NCBI RefSeq assembly: GCF_900128945.1 | Contig: NZ_FQUD01000001.1 | Coordinates: 248,001 to 312,000, forward strand | Source: Chryseobacterium sp. OV279 | Lineage (GTDB): Bacteria > Bacteroidota > Bacteroidia > Flavobacteriales > Weeksellaceae | DNA length: 64,000 nucleotides | Direction of reading: 5' to 3' | Shown here: piece after piece, positions 45,535 to 54,240 of the stretch | Layout: the number at the start of each line of letters is the position of its first letter | How positions within the stretch are numbered: position 1 is the stretch's first letter | Notes under the pieces: generated by a model | What the model was told of the DNA's origin: nothing | Database searches by the model: none | Seen by the model: the letters and a program-made list of their open reading frames with translations, nothing else | Made by a program: the position numbers and the translations under genes

Positions 45535-46437
45535 ATGCAAAATCAGGAAGTTGATAATATAAAGAGCGTTTCAGATTACAATAAAATGGTAAACAATGAA
45601 ACTCTGCATCCGCTGGTAAGTGTGGTGGATTTTTCAAAATCCGATCCCATATGCCAGTACAGGAGAACGTATACCTTTTATACCGTTTTCCTGAAAGATG
45701 TCATCTGTGGCGATATGCATTACGGCAAACACAGCTACGATTATCAGGAAGGAACGCTGGTTTTTATTGCTCCAGGACAGGTAAGTGGTGTGACCAATGA
45801 CGGAAAATCTATACAACCCGGTGGATATGCCTTGCTGTTTCATCCCGATCTGATCAAAGGAACCAATCTCGGTAAAAATATCAAAGACTACAGCTTCTTT
45901 TCCTATGACGTTCACGAAGCACTGCATCTCTCGGAAAAAGAAAGAGAAATTGTTTTGGAATGTTTTAAAAACATCAAGCTTGAACTCGAGCAGTCCATTG
46001 ATAAGCACAGCAAATCACTGATTGTAAATAATATTGAACTGTTTTTAAATTACTGCATGCGTTTCTACGATCGTCAGTTCATTACCAGAGATCACATTAA
46101 TCAAGGGGTGATCGGGAAATTTGAAAACCTTGTGGATGATTATTTCAAATCTGACAATTCTAAAAACATAGGTTTCCCGATGGTCAATTACTTTGCGGAA
46201 AAACTTAACCTGTCAGCCAATTATTTTGGAGACCTGATCAAAAAAGAATTGGGAGTGTCCGCTCAGGAATTTATTCACAATAAACTGATTGATGCGGCGA
46301 AAGAACAGATCTTAAATCCTGCAAAATCTATCAGTGAAATCTCCTACGATCTCGGGTTTAAATATCCACAGCATTTCACCAGATTATTCAAAGCAAAAGT
46401 AGGAGTTTCTCCTAGTGAATATAAAATGCTAAACTGA
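45535..46437 (+). CDS. AraC-family transcriptional regulator
   Basis: Regulator of 300 residues. The N-terminal part is a cupin-like sensing domain (G-T-L-V-F-I-A-P-G-Q-V). The C-terminal tandem helix-turn-helix begins near residue 215 (F-A-E-K-L-N-L-S-A-N-Y-F-G-D-L-I-K-K-E), followed by the second with the AraC signature I-S-E-I-S-Y-D-L-G-F-K-Y-P-Q-H-F-T-R-L-F-K. It is divergent from the cupin and alcohol dehydrogenase, which are its likely targets. The inducer is unknown. Confidence 0.92.
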   Translation: MQNQEVDNIKSVSDYNKMVNNETLHPLVSVVDFSKSDPICQYRRTYTFYTVFLKDVICGDMHYGKHSYDYQEGTLVFIAPGQVSGVTNDGKSIQPGGYALLFHPDLIKGTNLGKNIKDYSFFSYDVHEALHLSEKEREIVLECFKNIKLELEQSIDKHSKSLIVNNIELFLNYCMRFYDRQFITRDHINQGVIGKFENLVDDYFKSDNSKNIGFPMVNYFAEKLNLSANYFGDLIKKELGVSAQEFIHNKLIDAAKEQILNPAKSISEISYDLGFKYPQHFTRLFKAKVGVSPSEYKMLN

Positions 46438-46454
46438 TTGTTTTAAACACAAGC

Positions 46455-46516
46455 AACACGAATGTTTTCACAAATAGCACGATTTTTATACAACATCATT
46501 TGTGAATATTAGTGTT
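46455..46516. repeat. imperfect inverted repeat downstream of araC
   Basis: The left arm AACACGAATGTTTTCACAAA and right arm TTTGTGAATATTAGTGTT pair with two mismatches and a 2-base gap. It could act as a terminator-like hairpin or be a dispersed repeat; further shortened copies of TTAGTGTT follow. Confidence 0.6.
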
Positions 46517-46602
46517 AAAAATTAGTGATATTAGTGTTTAAATTTCCTCATTTCAAAAAACTGAATTAATTTTAATAGACAGAATTTTTCAAAGTTTTTA
46601 AA

Positions 46603-47940
46603 ATGACAGTTCAGCCGACCAAGACTCACATTTTTCAGACCTCCTTTGGGAAAATTATGGCGCTGAAAGAAAATGGCATCATCAGAGCAAAAAGCATCCG
46701 CTATGCCCATTCAGAAAGGTTTAAAAGACCCGTTCCCGAACAGCCGTCAGCTTCAGAGATTATTTTCCCTTACAAAACGCCCGTCTGTCCACAGGTGATT
46801 AGTCCGTTGGCGGAAAAAATGATTGGGCCTACTCATATTGAAGATTTTGATGCGGATGAATCTACGCAGTTTCTTTCTGTATTCCGTCCTGAAAATTTTA
46901 CAGATCATGAAAAGCTTCCCGTGGTGGTATGGATTCACGGTGGTTCCCATGAGATCGGTTGTGGTGATCTGCCCACTTCTGATCCCAGTGACTGGGTAAA
47001 AGAACAGCACATCATTGTAGTGACCGTTTCCTACAGACTTGGGCTCTTTGGCTTTCTGGGAGGAGATGAATCGAGACCTGCTAATTTAGGGCTGTTTGAT
47101 ATCATCGAAGCTTTAAAATGGATCAAAAACTATAGCTCAGATTTTGGTGGTGATCCTGAAAATATTACGCTTTTGGGACAATCTTCTGGCGGTGATGCTA
47201 TTGCTCATCTGATGATTTCCGATGGTGTTGAAGGTTTGTTTAAGCGGGTAATTATCCAGAGTGCGCCTTTGGGACTGCGCCACAACAGGCAGAAAATGTC
47301 TGCAGAATTTTTAAAAAGAACAGAATTTCTTAAAGTTGAAACAGATGTTTTAAAAATGGCAGAAGAATACCGGAAACATGTACCGGCTGTGATTAAATAC
47401 GGACTGAAGGCTGCCATGCCTTTCGGAACCCAGTATGGTTTTCCTCCTTTATGTCAGGAAAATGAAGCGGTGGAAAAGTGGAAATCCAATGCAGGAAAAT
47501 ATGATGTGCTGATTGGTTTAAATGACAATGAAACAGCATTCTATCTAAAAACATCTGATGCTTTGAATAAATATTTCGGAAAAGGATTTGGCCTGATCAT
47601 TTTAGATAAAGCGGTAAGAAAAACTACGGAATTCATCTATGGAAAACCGGCAGAAGAATTTGCTGAAAATTATGCGAAAGCAGGAGGGAACGTTTATCTG
47701 TTCAGAATTCATTCAGAATCGGAGCATAATCATATTGGGGCTGCGCATTGTATAGATCTTCCTTTGGTTTTTGGGAATGAAGAAGCCTGGAAATCTGCGG
47801 AACTATTGAAAAATATTCCCTGGAAGTATATTCATGAAAATGGTAAAAAGCTGAGAGCTATTTGGGCAGAATTTGCCAGAACCGGAACAATATCAGATAC
47901 TTCCGAAAGACCTGAAATTTTAAGGATCCGAAAAATTTAG
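46603..47940 (+). CDS. type B carboxylesterase / para-nitrobenzyl esterase family
   Basis: Serine carboxylesterase of 445 residues with no signal peptide, so probably cytoplasmic. Oxyanion-hole motif V-W-I-H-G-G-S-H near residue 110, nucleophile elbow G-Q-S-S-G with Ser194, likely acid Glu in L-N-D-N-E-T-A-F near residue 310, and His in G-A-A-H-C-I-D-L-P-L-V-F-G near residue 385. All three residues of the triad can thus be assigned. It is monocistronic. Substrates of the family are diverse esters; none can be assigned here. Confidence 0.9.
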   Translation: MTVQPTKTHIFQTSFGKIMALKENGIIRAKSIRYAHSERFKRPVPEQPSASEIIFPYKTPVCPQVISPLAEKMIGPTHIEDFDADESTQFLSVFRPENFTDHEKLPVVVWIHGGSHEIGCGDLPTSDPSDWVKEQHIIVVTVSYRLGLFGFLGGDESRPANLGLFDIIEALKWIKNYSSDFGGDPENITLLGQSSGGDAIAHLMISDGVEGLFKRVIIQSAPLGLRHNRQKMSAEFLKRTEFLKVETDVLKMAEEYRKHVPAVIKYGLKAAMPFGTQYGFPPLCQENEAVEKWKSNAGKYDVLIGLNDNETAFYLKTSDALNKYFGKGFGLIILDKAVRKTTEFIYGKPAEEFAENYAKAGGNVYLFRIHSESEHNHIGAAHCIDLPLVFGNEEAWKSAELLKNIPWKYIHENGKKLRAIWAEFARTGTISDTSERPEILRIRKI

Positions 47941-48061
47941 TTTTAAATCTGTTGATATGTATTGCTAAACCGTTATAGATTATATTCTTATTTATTATGA
48001 AATTGATAGACTAAATCATGTATTTGTGAGTAATTATTCAATGATATGATGATATTTTATT

Positions 48062-48069
48062 TATATTTG
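48062..48069 (+). promoter_or_regulatory. -7 box of the Gly-Gly leader peptide gene
   Basis: TATATTTG, 27 bases before the ATG at 48097. No TTTG at the usual -33 distance. Together with the strong terminator it defines a one-gene transcript of about 250 bases. Confidence 0.65.
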
Positions 48070-48096
48070 AGTAACAAATCTTAAAACATATTAACT

Positions 48097-48252
48097 ATGA
48101 AATCAAATGCAAGAAAACTAAATCGGGAGGAACTTAAAAATTTAAAAGGAGGAGGCCCTATCCGTGGCAGGGTATGCTGTACTTCCAACGAAGATGGCTT
48201 CTGCTGTGAATGGGCCATCAATATGGAAAACTGCCGCTATATAAACTGTTAA
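48097..48252 (+). CDS. small Cys-rich peptide with Gly-Gly-type leader (bacteriocin-like / RiPP precursor candidate)
   Basis: A 51-residue peptide. The N-terminal leader has the pattern seen in double-glycine leader and bacteriocin-like precursors: K-L-N-R-E-E-L-K-N-L-K-G-G-G, with the Gly-Gly-Gly at residues 18-20. The remaining 31 residues contain six cysteines arranged C-C-x7-C-C-x8-C-x4-C, the last residue being Cys51. Cleavage after Gly19 or Gly20 would release this core. Own -7 box and terminator. No processing enzyme, radical SAM gene or C39 peptidase transporter is adjacent. Similar short peptides of the natural product precursor type are known in Chryseobacterium as uncharacterised bacteriocin-like proteins. 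Function and maturation are inferred. Confidence 0.72.
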   Translation: MKSNARKLNREELKNLKGGGPIRGRVCCTSNEDGFCCEWAINMENCRYINC

Positions 48253-48280
48253 AAAATTATTATAGCGGTACAATTTTAAG

Positions 48281-48324
48281 ACATACATGACCAAAGTATT
48301 ATCCGGTCATGTATGTTTTTTTTT
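48281..48324 (+). terminator. terminator of the leader peptide gene
   Basis: ACATACATGACC pairs perfectly with GGTCATGTATGT (12 bp, 12-base loop), followed by eight T. Confidence 0.93.
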
Positions 48325-48334
48325 ATTTGTAGAA

Positions 48335-49807
48335 TTATTCAGAAATCCAGACACTCACATTCCCTGCAGGAACCGGAAAATTTCCCCATCCGTTCTCATC
48401 AATGACTAATTCATCTTCTATTCTTTTAAGCAGGTCATGGAATTTTTTACCGGCATAACGTTTTCCCATTTCCATAGGCTTGCTGTAAGCTTCTTTATTG
48501 CTTAATACCACGGCACATCCGGAATGTTCGTCATCTCCTTCGCGCGTCCATCCAAGGCAGTTAGCATCTTCGAAATAATCCCTCTGTTCACCGTAAGCAT
48601 GATCTTTCCTTGCGATGAGAAGTTCTTCAATGCCGTCTACTTTTTCCAGGAAAATTTCCTGATCATTTCCATCTCCGCCTTTGTCGGTATAATGGGCACC
48701 ATACAGATCGGGGTAAAATACACAAGGGTAACCATTCTCCCTAAGCAGAATTAAGGCATACGCTAACGGTTTAAACCATGATTCTACAGGAGCTTCAAGG
48801 TCCTGCAAAGGCTGTGTATCATGATTATCCACAAGACTTACAGAATGCATAGGATCTGCCTGGGTAAGCGTTTCGTCAAAAATTCTTCGGAGATCATAGG
48901 AGCCGCCTTCGTTGGAAGCAGTGTGGAAATTATTCTGAAGCGAGCTGTCAAAAAGGCTCATGCATCCTTCCGTGACATCAATATATTTCTGAAGCAGATT
49001 CAGCTGTCCCGGAGCCCAGTATTCTCCGACTGCGAAAATGTTTTTTCCGGAATTGGAGCGAAGCATTGTCAGCCATTCTTTATAAAAATCAAAAGAAATA
49101 TGTTTTAAAGCATCTAGCCTTACCCCGTCGAAATCAGTCAGGTTAAAATACCATTCAGCCCAGGTATTGAGCTCTTCACGAACGAACGGATTACGGTGCT
49201 CGATGTCGTTGTACATCAGATAATCGTAGTTTCCTTTTTCATCGTCAATCATTTCTTCCCAGTCGTTACCGTATTCAGACTGTATTTTATAGATGTGGGA
49301 ATCCATACCTTCGGCAAAATCAACACCGCTGAAACACGTGAAATTCCATTCAAAATCTGAATATTTTTTTCCTCTTCCGGGAAAAGTGAATTGAGTGTAG
49401 GATTCTATTTCGATAACGTCTGAAATAATTTTTTCCCTGTTGTTTTCATCAACTTTTACCGCTTTAAATTTTTCCAGTTCATCACCGCCGGCCTTGTGGC
49501 CCAGAACAATATCAACGATGACTCCGATATTCTGTTGTTTTAAGGCTTTAATGGCTTTTAAATAATCATTTCTGGTTCCGTATTTGGTAGGAAGACTTCC
49601 TTTCTGATCAAACTCTCCAAGGTCATACAGATCATAGGCATCATAACCTACTGAGTAGCCTCCGTTCGTGCCTTTATAAGCAGGAGGAAACCATACCGAA
49701 GTGATTCCTAATTCTGCCAGATGGGCTGCCTGCTTTTCTGCTTCTTTCCATAATTTCCCGTTTCCTTCAGAATACCAGTGGAAAAATTGAATCATTGTCG
49801 CGTTCAT
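48335..49807 (-). CDS. cytoplasmic-type alpha-amylase (GH13)
   Basis: Glycoside hydrolase of 490 residues that cleaves internal alpha-1,4 glucan bonds. The (beta/alpha)8 signatures are all visible: D-I-V-L-G-H-K-A-G (region I), G-V-R-L-D-A-L-K-H with the nucleophile Asp near residue 233 (region II), F-A-V-G-E-Y-W with the acid Glu (region III) and F-or-V-D-N-H-D-T-Q-P (region IV). No signal peptide, so it resembles the intracellular AmyA of enteric bacteria rather than exported amylases. It is monocistronic on the minus strand. It probably degrades glycogen or imported maltodextrin. Confidence 0.94.
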   Translation of the reverse strand: MNATMIQFFHWYSEGNGKLWKEAEKQAAHLAELGITSVWFPPAYKGTNGGYSVGYDAYDLYDLGEFDQKGSLPTKYGTRNDYLKAIKALKQQNIGVIVDIVLGHKAGGDELEKFKAVKVDENNREKIISDVIEIESYTQFTFPGRGKKYSDFEWNFTCFSGVDFAEGMDSHIYKIQSEYGNDWEEMIDDEKGNYDYLMYNDIEHRNPFVREELNTWAEWYFNLTDFDGVRLDALKHISFDFYKEWLTMLRSNSGKNIFAVGEYWAPGQLNLLQKYIDVTEGCMSLFDSSLQNNFHTASNEGGSYDLRRIFDETLTQADPMHSVSLVDNHDTQPLQDLEAPVESWFKPLAYALILLRENGYPCVFYPDLYGAHYTDKGGDGNDQEIFLEKVDGIEELLIARKDHAYGEQRDYFEDANCLGWTREGDDEHSGCAVVLSNKEAYSKPMEMGKRYAGKKFHDLLKRIEDELVIDENGWGNFPVPAGNVSVWISE

Positions 49808-49855
49808 AGGCTGTAATTTGGATTGGTTTCCTACAAGATAGTGAAAAATTTTTAT

Positions 49856-50953
49856 CTATTGATTCTCAAATTCTTCGAACGGGATTTTTAGTTGAATAGA
49901 AACCTGCTTTTTCTCTTCCGTGTTGAGATGGGAGAGGGACAGCCCTAATAATCTTACTGGTTTGTCAAAAGGCCTCAGTTCCCAAAGTTTTTTTCCGGTA
50001 TTGAAATACTGCTCAGGAGAAGTGAAATAGTCTTCCTTCGTGAAGCTTCTTGTAAAAAGTGAAAAGTCTTTGTATTTAATTTTTAAAGTCAAAGCTCTGC
50101 CGAGGATATTATTCTTTTGGAGACGCTGATGGAGTTCCTGGCTTAAATGTTCCAGCTTGTCATTAATTTCCTGGTCATCAAAAAGATCTTCAAAAAAGGT
50201 CCTTTCTACCGCAACGCTTTTCTGGATGCGATGAGGTTTCACTTCTGAATTATGAATACCACGGACCACATTGTAATAATAGCCACCAGATTTTCCGAAA
50301 AGCCTTACCAGTTCTTCCAGTGATTTTTTCTTTAAATCTTTTCCTTTATAAATGCCTAAACTAAACATTTTGTTAGCTGTAACCTTGCCTACACCATAAA
50401 ATTTTTCGACGGGAAGTTCTTCAAGGAAACTTTCAATCCTATCGGGATGGATGGTTTTTTGTCCGTTCGGTTTATTGATATCGGAAGCCACTTTCGCGAG
50501 GAATTTATTCACAGAAATCCCTGCAGAAGCAGTCAATCCGGTTTGTTCAAATATTTTCTGACGGATTTCCTTAGCAATCTGGTTGGCAGATTCTATATCT
50601 TTTTTATTTTCGGTGACATCCAGATAGGCCTCATCCAAAGAAAGAGGTTCTACAAGATCTGTATATTCATGAAAAATTTCCCGGATCTGTTTGGAGATTT
50701 CCTTATAACGGGCAAAGCGCGGTGGAACAAAAATAATATGCGGACATTTCTCTTTAGCGGTTTTACTGGGCATAGCAGAGCGTACACCGTATTTTCGTGC
50801 TTCATAACTTGCCGCCGAAACCACACCACGATGCTCTCCTCCTACAGCAATAGGTTTTCCCTTAAGCGAAGGATCATCATGCTGTTCTACGGAAGCATAA
50901 AATGCGTCCATATCCACATGAATAATTTTACGGGTGGGAAAAGAAGAATCCAT
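49856..50953 (-). CDS. dinB: DNA polymerase IV (Y-family)
   Basis: Translesion DNA polymerase of 365 residues. Catalytic residues: H-V-D-M-D-A-F-Y-A-S-V-E at about residue 11 and L-S-L-D-E-A-Y-L-D-V near residue 102. The thumb helix-hairpin-helix motif V-G-K-V-T-A-N-K-M and little finger domain follow. Start at the ATG at 50953: a promoter -7 box (minus strand 50965-50958) overlaps the only earlier alternative. This predicts an mRNA with almost no 5' leader. No C-terminal clamp-binding motif was identified with certainty. Confidence 0.92.
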   Translation of the reverse strand: MDSSFPTRKIIHVDMDAFYASVEQHDDPSLKGKPIAVGGEHRGVVSAASYEARKYGVRSAMPSKTAKEKCPHIIFVPPRFARYKEISKQIREIFHEYTDLVEPLSLDEAYLDVTENKKDIESANQIAKEIRQKIFEQTGLTASAGISVNKFLAKVASDINKPNGQKTIHPDRIESFLEELPVEKFYGVGKVTANKMFSLGIYKGKDLKKKSLEELVRLFGKSGGYYYNVVRGIHNSEVKPHRIQKSVAVERTFFEDLFDDQEINDKLEHLSQELHQRLQKNNILGRALTLKIKYKDFSLFTRSFTKEDYFTSPEQYFNTGKKLWELRPFDKPVRLLGLSLSHLNTEEKKQVSIQLKIPFEEFENQ

Positions 50954-50957
50954 ACCG

Positions 50958-50965
50958 CAAAGATA
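50958..50965 (-). promoter_or_regulatory. -7 box of dinB (minus strand)
   Basis: Reads TATCTTTG on the minus strand; predicted transcription start is at about 50954, next to the ATG. Confidence 0.55.
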
Positions 50966-51031
50966 TGGATTCATTTATTTTGAATTAAATTATAATTAAC
51001 TGGAGTTTGAGATAAAAAACTTAACATGATA

Positions 51032-51190
51032 GGCTGGAAGCAGGAAGAGGGAGGCTCGAAGTTATTTTTGGTCAATAATTTTAAACACTCACCTTAAATT
51101 TGAATATTTGGTGAAAAAAGGAATAAAACTGTCCTACAGTTTTTCTAGCGAGCTGCGATAACTTCCCTCTTCCATCTTCAAACTCCCTGA
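51032..51190. repeat. MITE-like element with purine-rich terminal inverted repeats, copy 2
   Basis: The left end has GGAAGAGGGAGGCTCGAAGT; the right end has its counterpart ACTTCCCTCTTCC and CATCTTCAAACTCCC. It shares words such as GGAAGAGGGAGG and CCATCTTCAAAC with the element at 40345-40495, about 10.5 kb away. It lies between dinB and the GNAT gene. Confidence 0.6.
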
Positions 51191-51233
51191 CTATAAAAAA
51201 CAGAAAGTTCTTATCCGCAAGAATAGCTGTTCA

Positions 51234-51689
51234 TTATGTTTTCATTCGCATGGTAACCAATAATGAATCAAAGCCGGCTTTTTCATATGCTTTTACAGCA
51301 GATTCATTTTGGGAATAGACATCAAGTCTTATTTCAGAAAGACCTTTGGATTTTGACCAATTGATCAGTTCATCAAGAATTAATTTGTTCACCCCTTTTC
51401 CTCTGTGCTCAGGCTTTACGTACATAAAACCAAGATAAGCATATCGGTCAAAGTTAGAATAATCATTTCCCGGTTCCTTAACCTTGGCATAACCTGATGC
51501 GATGATCTCGTTATTCTCTTCCGTGACCAATACTAAGGAATCCTCAGACTTTATCAGTTGAAGCAGATCGTAGTAATGAATCTCTCCATCACGCAGCGTA
51601 CTGTTAAATGGTCTTTCTGCAAGGACAATTCCCTGCTCGAATTCTAAAAGGACCTCCAGATCCTGTTCTGTAGCTTCTCTTGTGATCAT
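51234..51689 (-). CDS. GNAT family N-acetyltransferase
   Basis: Acetyltransferase of 151 residues. The acetyl-CoA loop K-P-E-H-R-G-K-G-V-N-K-L-I near residue 95 and the preceding strand F-M-Y-V are typical, and Y-S-Q-N-E-S-A-V-K-A-Y-E-K-A-G-F completes the fold. Its ATG overlaps the TAA stop of the TlpA-like gene by one base, so it is translated from the same message. The substrate is unknown. Confidence 0.88.
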   Translation of the reverse strand: MITREATEQDLEVLLEFEQGIVLAERPFNSTLRDGEIHYYDLLQLIKSEDSLVLVTEENNEIIASGYAKVKEPGNDYSNFDRYAYLGFMYVKPEHRGKGVNKLILDELINWSKSKGLSEIRLDVYSQNESAVKAYEKAGFDSLLVTMRMKT

Positions 51690-52204
51690 TATTTTGAAAT
51701 ACGGTTTATGGTTTCCTGGATCTCCGGATCTTCGGGAGAAATCGCATAATATTTTGCAATAGAAGACTTCTGATCCACTATCATATATCTTGGAATCCAG
51801 TTCAGGTCAACGTAATTATTGAAATCATTTTTCCATCCTGAAGCAAACCAGTAATTATCTTTGTCTTTCATATTGAATCTGTCCAGACTTTTATCAAAAC
51901 CTTCTTTTGATCTTTCCAGAGACAGGAATACGAAATCTACATTGGGATTGTTTTTCTCAAGTTCTTCAGCTTTCGGAAGTGCTTTTAAACAGTCTCTGCA
52001 CCATCCGGCCCAGAAATCAATGACTAAAACTTTTCCTTTATGCTGATCAAGAATCTGCTGAATGGTGATGTTTTTCCCTTCCTCATCTTCCAGCTTCTGT
52101 ACTAAAGCTTCCTTGGAGAAAGAGGTTTTAAGTACTTTCGGCTGCTGTTGTGCATAGCTCAGTCCGAAAACACTGATCATAAAAATGAATACTAACTTTT
52201 TCAT
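51689..52204 (-). CDS. TlpA/ResA-like thioredoxin-fold protein
   Basis: Exported thiol-disulphide oxidoreductase of 171 residues. Signal peptide to about residue 18 (ending S-Y-A-Q). The redox motif W-A-G-W-C-R-D-C is at about residues 68-75, within the usual L-V-I-D-F-W-A-x-W-C context, and a cis-Pro (W-I-P-R-Y) near residue 135. Proteins of this family reduce cytochrome c apoproteins or other periplasmic disulphides; the exact partner is unknown. First gene of a two-gene unit with the GNAT. Confidence 0.88.
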   Translation of the reverse strand: MKKLVFIFMISVFGLSYAQQQPKVLKTSFSKEALVQKLEDEEGKNITIQQILDQHKGKVLVIDFWAGWCRDCLKALPKAEELEKNNPNVDFVFLSLERSKEGFDKSLDRFNMKDKDNYWFASGWKNDFNNYVDLNWIPRYMIVDQKSSIAKYYAISPEDPEIQETINRISK

Positions 52205-52306
52205 TCTTTCAATTTCATTTATACAAATCTAAACAATGAAATGCAATCTGGGATTGATTTCTGATGAATTAGGAAAAATTTATGAATTGAAAATTTCTAT
52301 AAAGAC

Positions 52307-53122
52307 TTATGGATAGTTTCTGATAAGGCCTTTCACTACAGCAATCACATTCGGCATGGCTTTATTGGCTGCATTCAGAACTTCTTCATGAGAAACGGCA
52401 AGCGCAATATCAGGTCCGCCCAGGTCTGTAATCACGGAGATACAGAAAACATCCATTGACATATGTCTGGCGACAATCACTTCAGGAACAGTACTCATTC
52501 CTACCATATCACCACCGATGGCTTTGATCATTCCATATTCTGCAGGAGTTTCAAAGGTAGGTCCCTGTAAAGCTACATAAACGCCCTGATGAATTTTAAT
52601 ATGCTGTTCGACAGCGGCTTTTTCAGCCACTTCGATCATTTTTCTGTTGTAAGGCTCGCTCATATCCACAAAACGGGGTCCGAACGATTCAATATTTTTG
52701 CCACGAAGCGGATGCTCAGGCATCATATTGATATGATCTTTTAAAATAACGATATCTGCCACGCTGTAAGCAGGGTTGACACCGCCACAGGCATTGGAAA
52801 GGATGAGGTTTTTAATACCCAAAAGATGAAAAACCCGTATCGGAAAAGTCACGGTTTCCATAGAGTGGCCCTCGTAATAATGAAAGCGTCCGCTCATCAT
52901 CAGCACTTTTTTGCCTTCAAGGATCCCATAAATTAATTTTCCGCCATGTCCTACAACTGTAGTTTGCGGGAAGTTGGGGATTTCAGGATATTCCAGAACA
53001 TGAATGGCTTCCACTTCGTCTTGCAGTTTTCCCAGCCCGGATCCTAAAACGATCGCAAAATCCGGAGTTTCTTTGATAATATTGTGAATGAAATCTGCAG
53101 TCTGCTTAATTTTTTCTAACAT
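52307..53122 (-). CDS. punA: purine nucleoside phosphorylase (trimeric PNP-I)
   Basis: Phosphorolysis of purine nucleosides to base and ribose-1-phosphate; 271 residues, the length of the trimeric class. Signatures: L-G-S-G-L-G near residue 27, G-H-G-G-K-L-I-Y, N-A-C-G-G-V-N near residue 116, P-T-F-E-T-P-A-E (about 190), and M-V-G-M-S-T-V-P-E-V (about 209). It follows lpxK, whose coding region it overlaps by 17 bases, so both are translated from one message. Confidence 0.94.
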   Translation of the reverse strand: MLEKIKQTADFIHNIIKETPDFAIVLGSGLGKLQDEVEAIHVLEYPEIPNFPQTTVVGHGGKLIYGILEGKKVLMMSGRFHYYEGHSMETVTFPIRVFHLLGIKNLILSNACGGVNPAYSVADIVILKDHINMMPEHPLRGKNIESFGPRFVDMSEPYNRKMIEVAEKAAVEQHIKIHQGVYVALQGPTFETPAEYGMIKAIGGDMVGMSTVPEVIVARHMSMDVFCISVITDLGGPDIALAVSHEEVLNAANKAMPNVIAVVKGLIRNYP

Positions 53123-54131
53123 AATCTAAGATGATTTGGTTGAATTCTTCCTTTTTATCAATGATGACGTTGATAGGCCAGTAGTAAACAATTTCTCTAA
53201 GATAATCAAAAGTTTTCAGACGTACATAATCTTTCTCCGTGGTCAGGATCAGTTTGTATTCCCCTAATTTTTTATATTCTGCGATGATTTTTTTAATGTC
53301 GTCATCCGTAAAATTATGGTGGTCCCTGAATTTTAAATGCTTAACCCGCTGTGAGAATTTGGCCAGATGCTCAAGAAGAGGTTTAGGATTGGCAATTCCC
53401 GTGATCAGGAGGATATCGTAATAGTTCAGGTTGTTATCCGGAAGCATTTTTTCTCTTCCGTACACATTTTCATCGTAGCCAATGGAGGAAAAGAAAACTT
53501 TCTGGTTGTGGGAAGGTCTTATCCTTGAGATATAATATCGTTTGGTTTCTTCGGTAAGTTCATCCGGACATTTACTGACCATGATGATGTCTGCTCTGCT
53601 TGAACCATTTCGGGATTCTCTTAAATCTCCGGCCGGAAGAAGGTGGTCTTTGAAATAAGGATCATTAAAATCAGTCATCAGAATATTGAATCCTGCTTTG
53701 ATCGCTCTGTGCTGTAAAGCATCGTCCAGAACAAGAACATCCAGGTCCATATCTTCGATAACTTTTTTCGCCCCGGGAACTCTTTCTTCTGAAACAGCAA
53801 TGACGAAACGGTTTTTGAAGCGCTCAAAAAGCTGCATGGCTTCATCGCCTACTACTTTATAATTGCTGTCATAATTCGTTACTTCGTAGCCTTTGCTCAG
53901 TCTTCCGTACCCACGTGAAAGTACGCCTGTCCTGTAGTGTTTGGACAGGTATTGGGCAAGATACATCACCATAGGCGATTTTCCGCTTCCGCCCACAGAA
54001 AGGTTACCGACATTGATTATCGGGGTCTTGAACTTAGTCGTCTTAAAAACTCCCAGATCATACATTGTGTTTCGGATACCCGTTACCAAATGATAACCAA
54101 GGGAAAAAGGATAAAGGTACCATCTTTTCAT
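53106..54131 (-). CDS. lpxK: tetraacyldisaccharide 4'-kinase
   Basis: Kinase adding the 4'-phosphate in lipid A biosynthesis, 341 residues, at the inner membrane. A Walker-A-type loop N-L-S-V-G-G-S-G-K-S-P is at about residues 42-52, with D-D-A-L-Q-H-R near residue 143 (the conserved D-D-x-x-Q-H motif) and I-T-G-I-A-N-P later. An N-terminal hydrophobic segment fits membrane attachment. It is head-to-head with truA. The promoter -7 box on the minus strand, 54146-54139, lies only 8 bases before the ATG, so the leader is very short. Confidence 0.94.
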   Translation of the reverse strand: MKRWYLYPFSLGYHLVTGIRNTMYDLGVFKTTKFKTPIINVGNLSVGGSGKSPMVMYLAQYLSKHYRTGVLSRGYGRLSKGYEVTNYDSNYKVVGDEAMQLFERFKNRFVIAVSEERVPGAKKVIEDMDLDVLVLDDALQHRAIKAGFNILMTDFNDPYFKDHLLPAGDLRESRNGSSRADIIMVSKCPDELTEETKRYYISRIRPSHNQKVFFSSIGYDENVYGREKMLPDNNLNYYDILLITGIANPKPLLEHLAKFSQRVKHLKFRDHHNFTDDDIKKIIAEYKKLGEYKLILTTEKDYVRLKTFDYLREIVYYWPINVIIDKKEEFNQIILDYVRKN

Positions 54132-54138
54132 ACGTTTG

Positions 54139-54146
54139 CAAAAATA
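54139..54146 (-). promoter_or_regulatory. -7 box of lpxK (minus strand)
   Basis: Reads TATTTTTG on the minus strand. Predicted start near 54135, leaving about 4 bases before the ATG at 54131. Confidence 0.5.
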
Positions 54147-54214
54147 GGAATTTTCATAAGGATTTTGTGTAATATTCTCAAAGACTTTTCAACAAATATT
54201 TCATTAAATTAAAG

Positions 54215-54222
54215 TATTTTTG
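54215..54222 (+). promoter_or_regulatory. -7 box of truA
   Basis: TATTTTTG. The predicted start near 54226 lies after the upstream in-frame TTG at 54220 and supports the TTG at 54241 as start codon. Confidence 0.55.
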
Positions 54223-54240
54223 TGGAGTTATTTTAATGCA

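Noticed and set aside
45404..45637. N-terminal extension of the cupin protein
   Set aside because: It would overlap the divergent araC gene and contains no cupin motif; METFNTNIFP fits the family's start.
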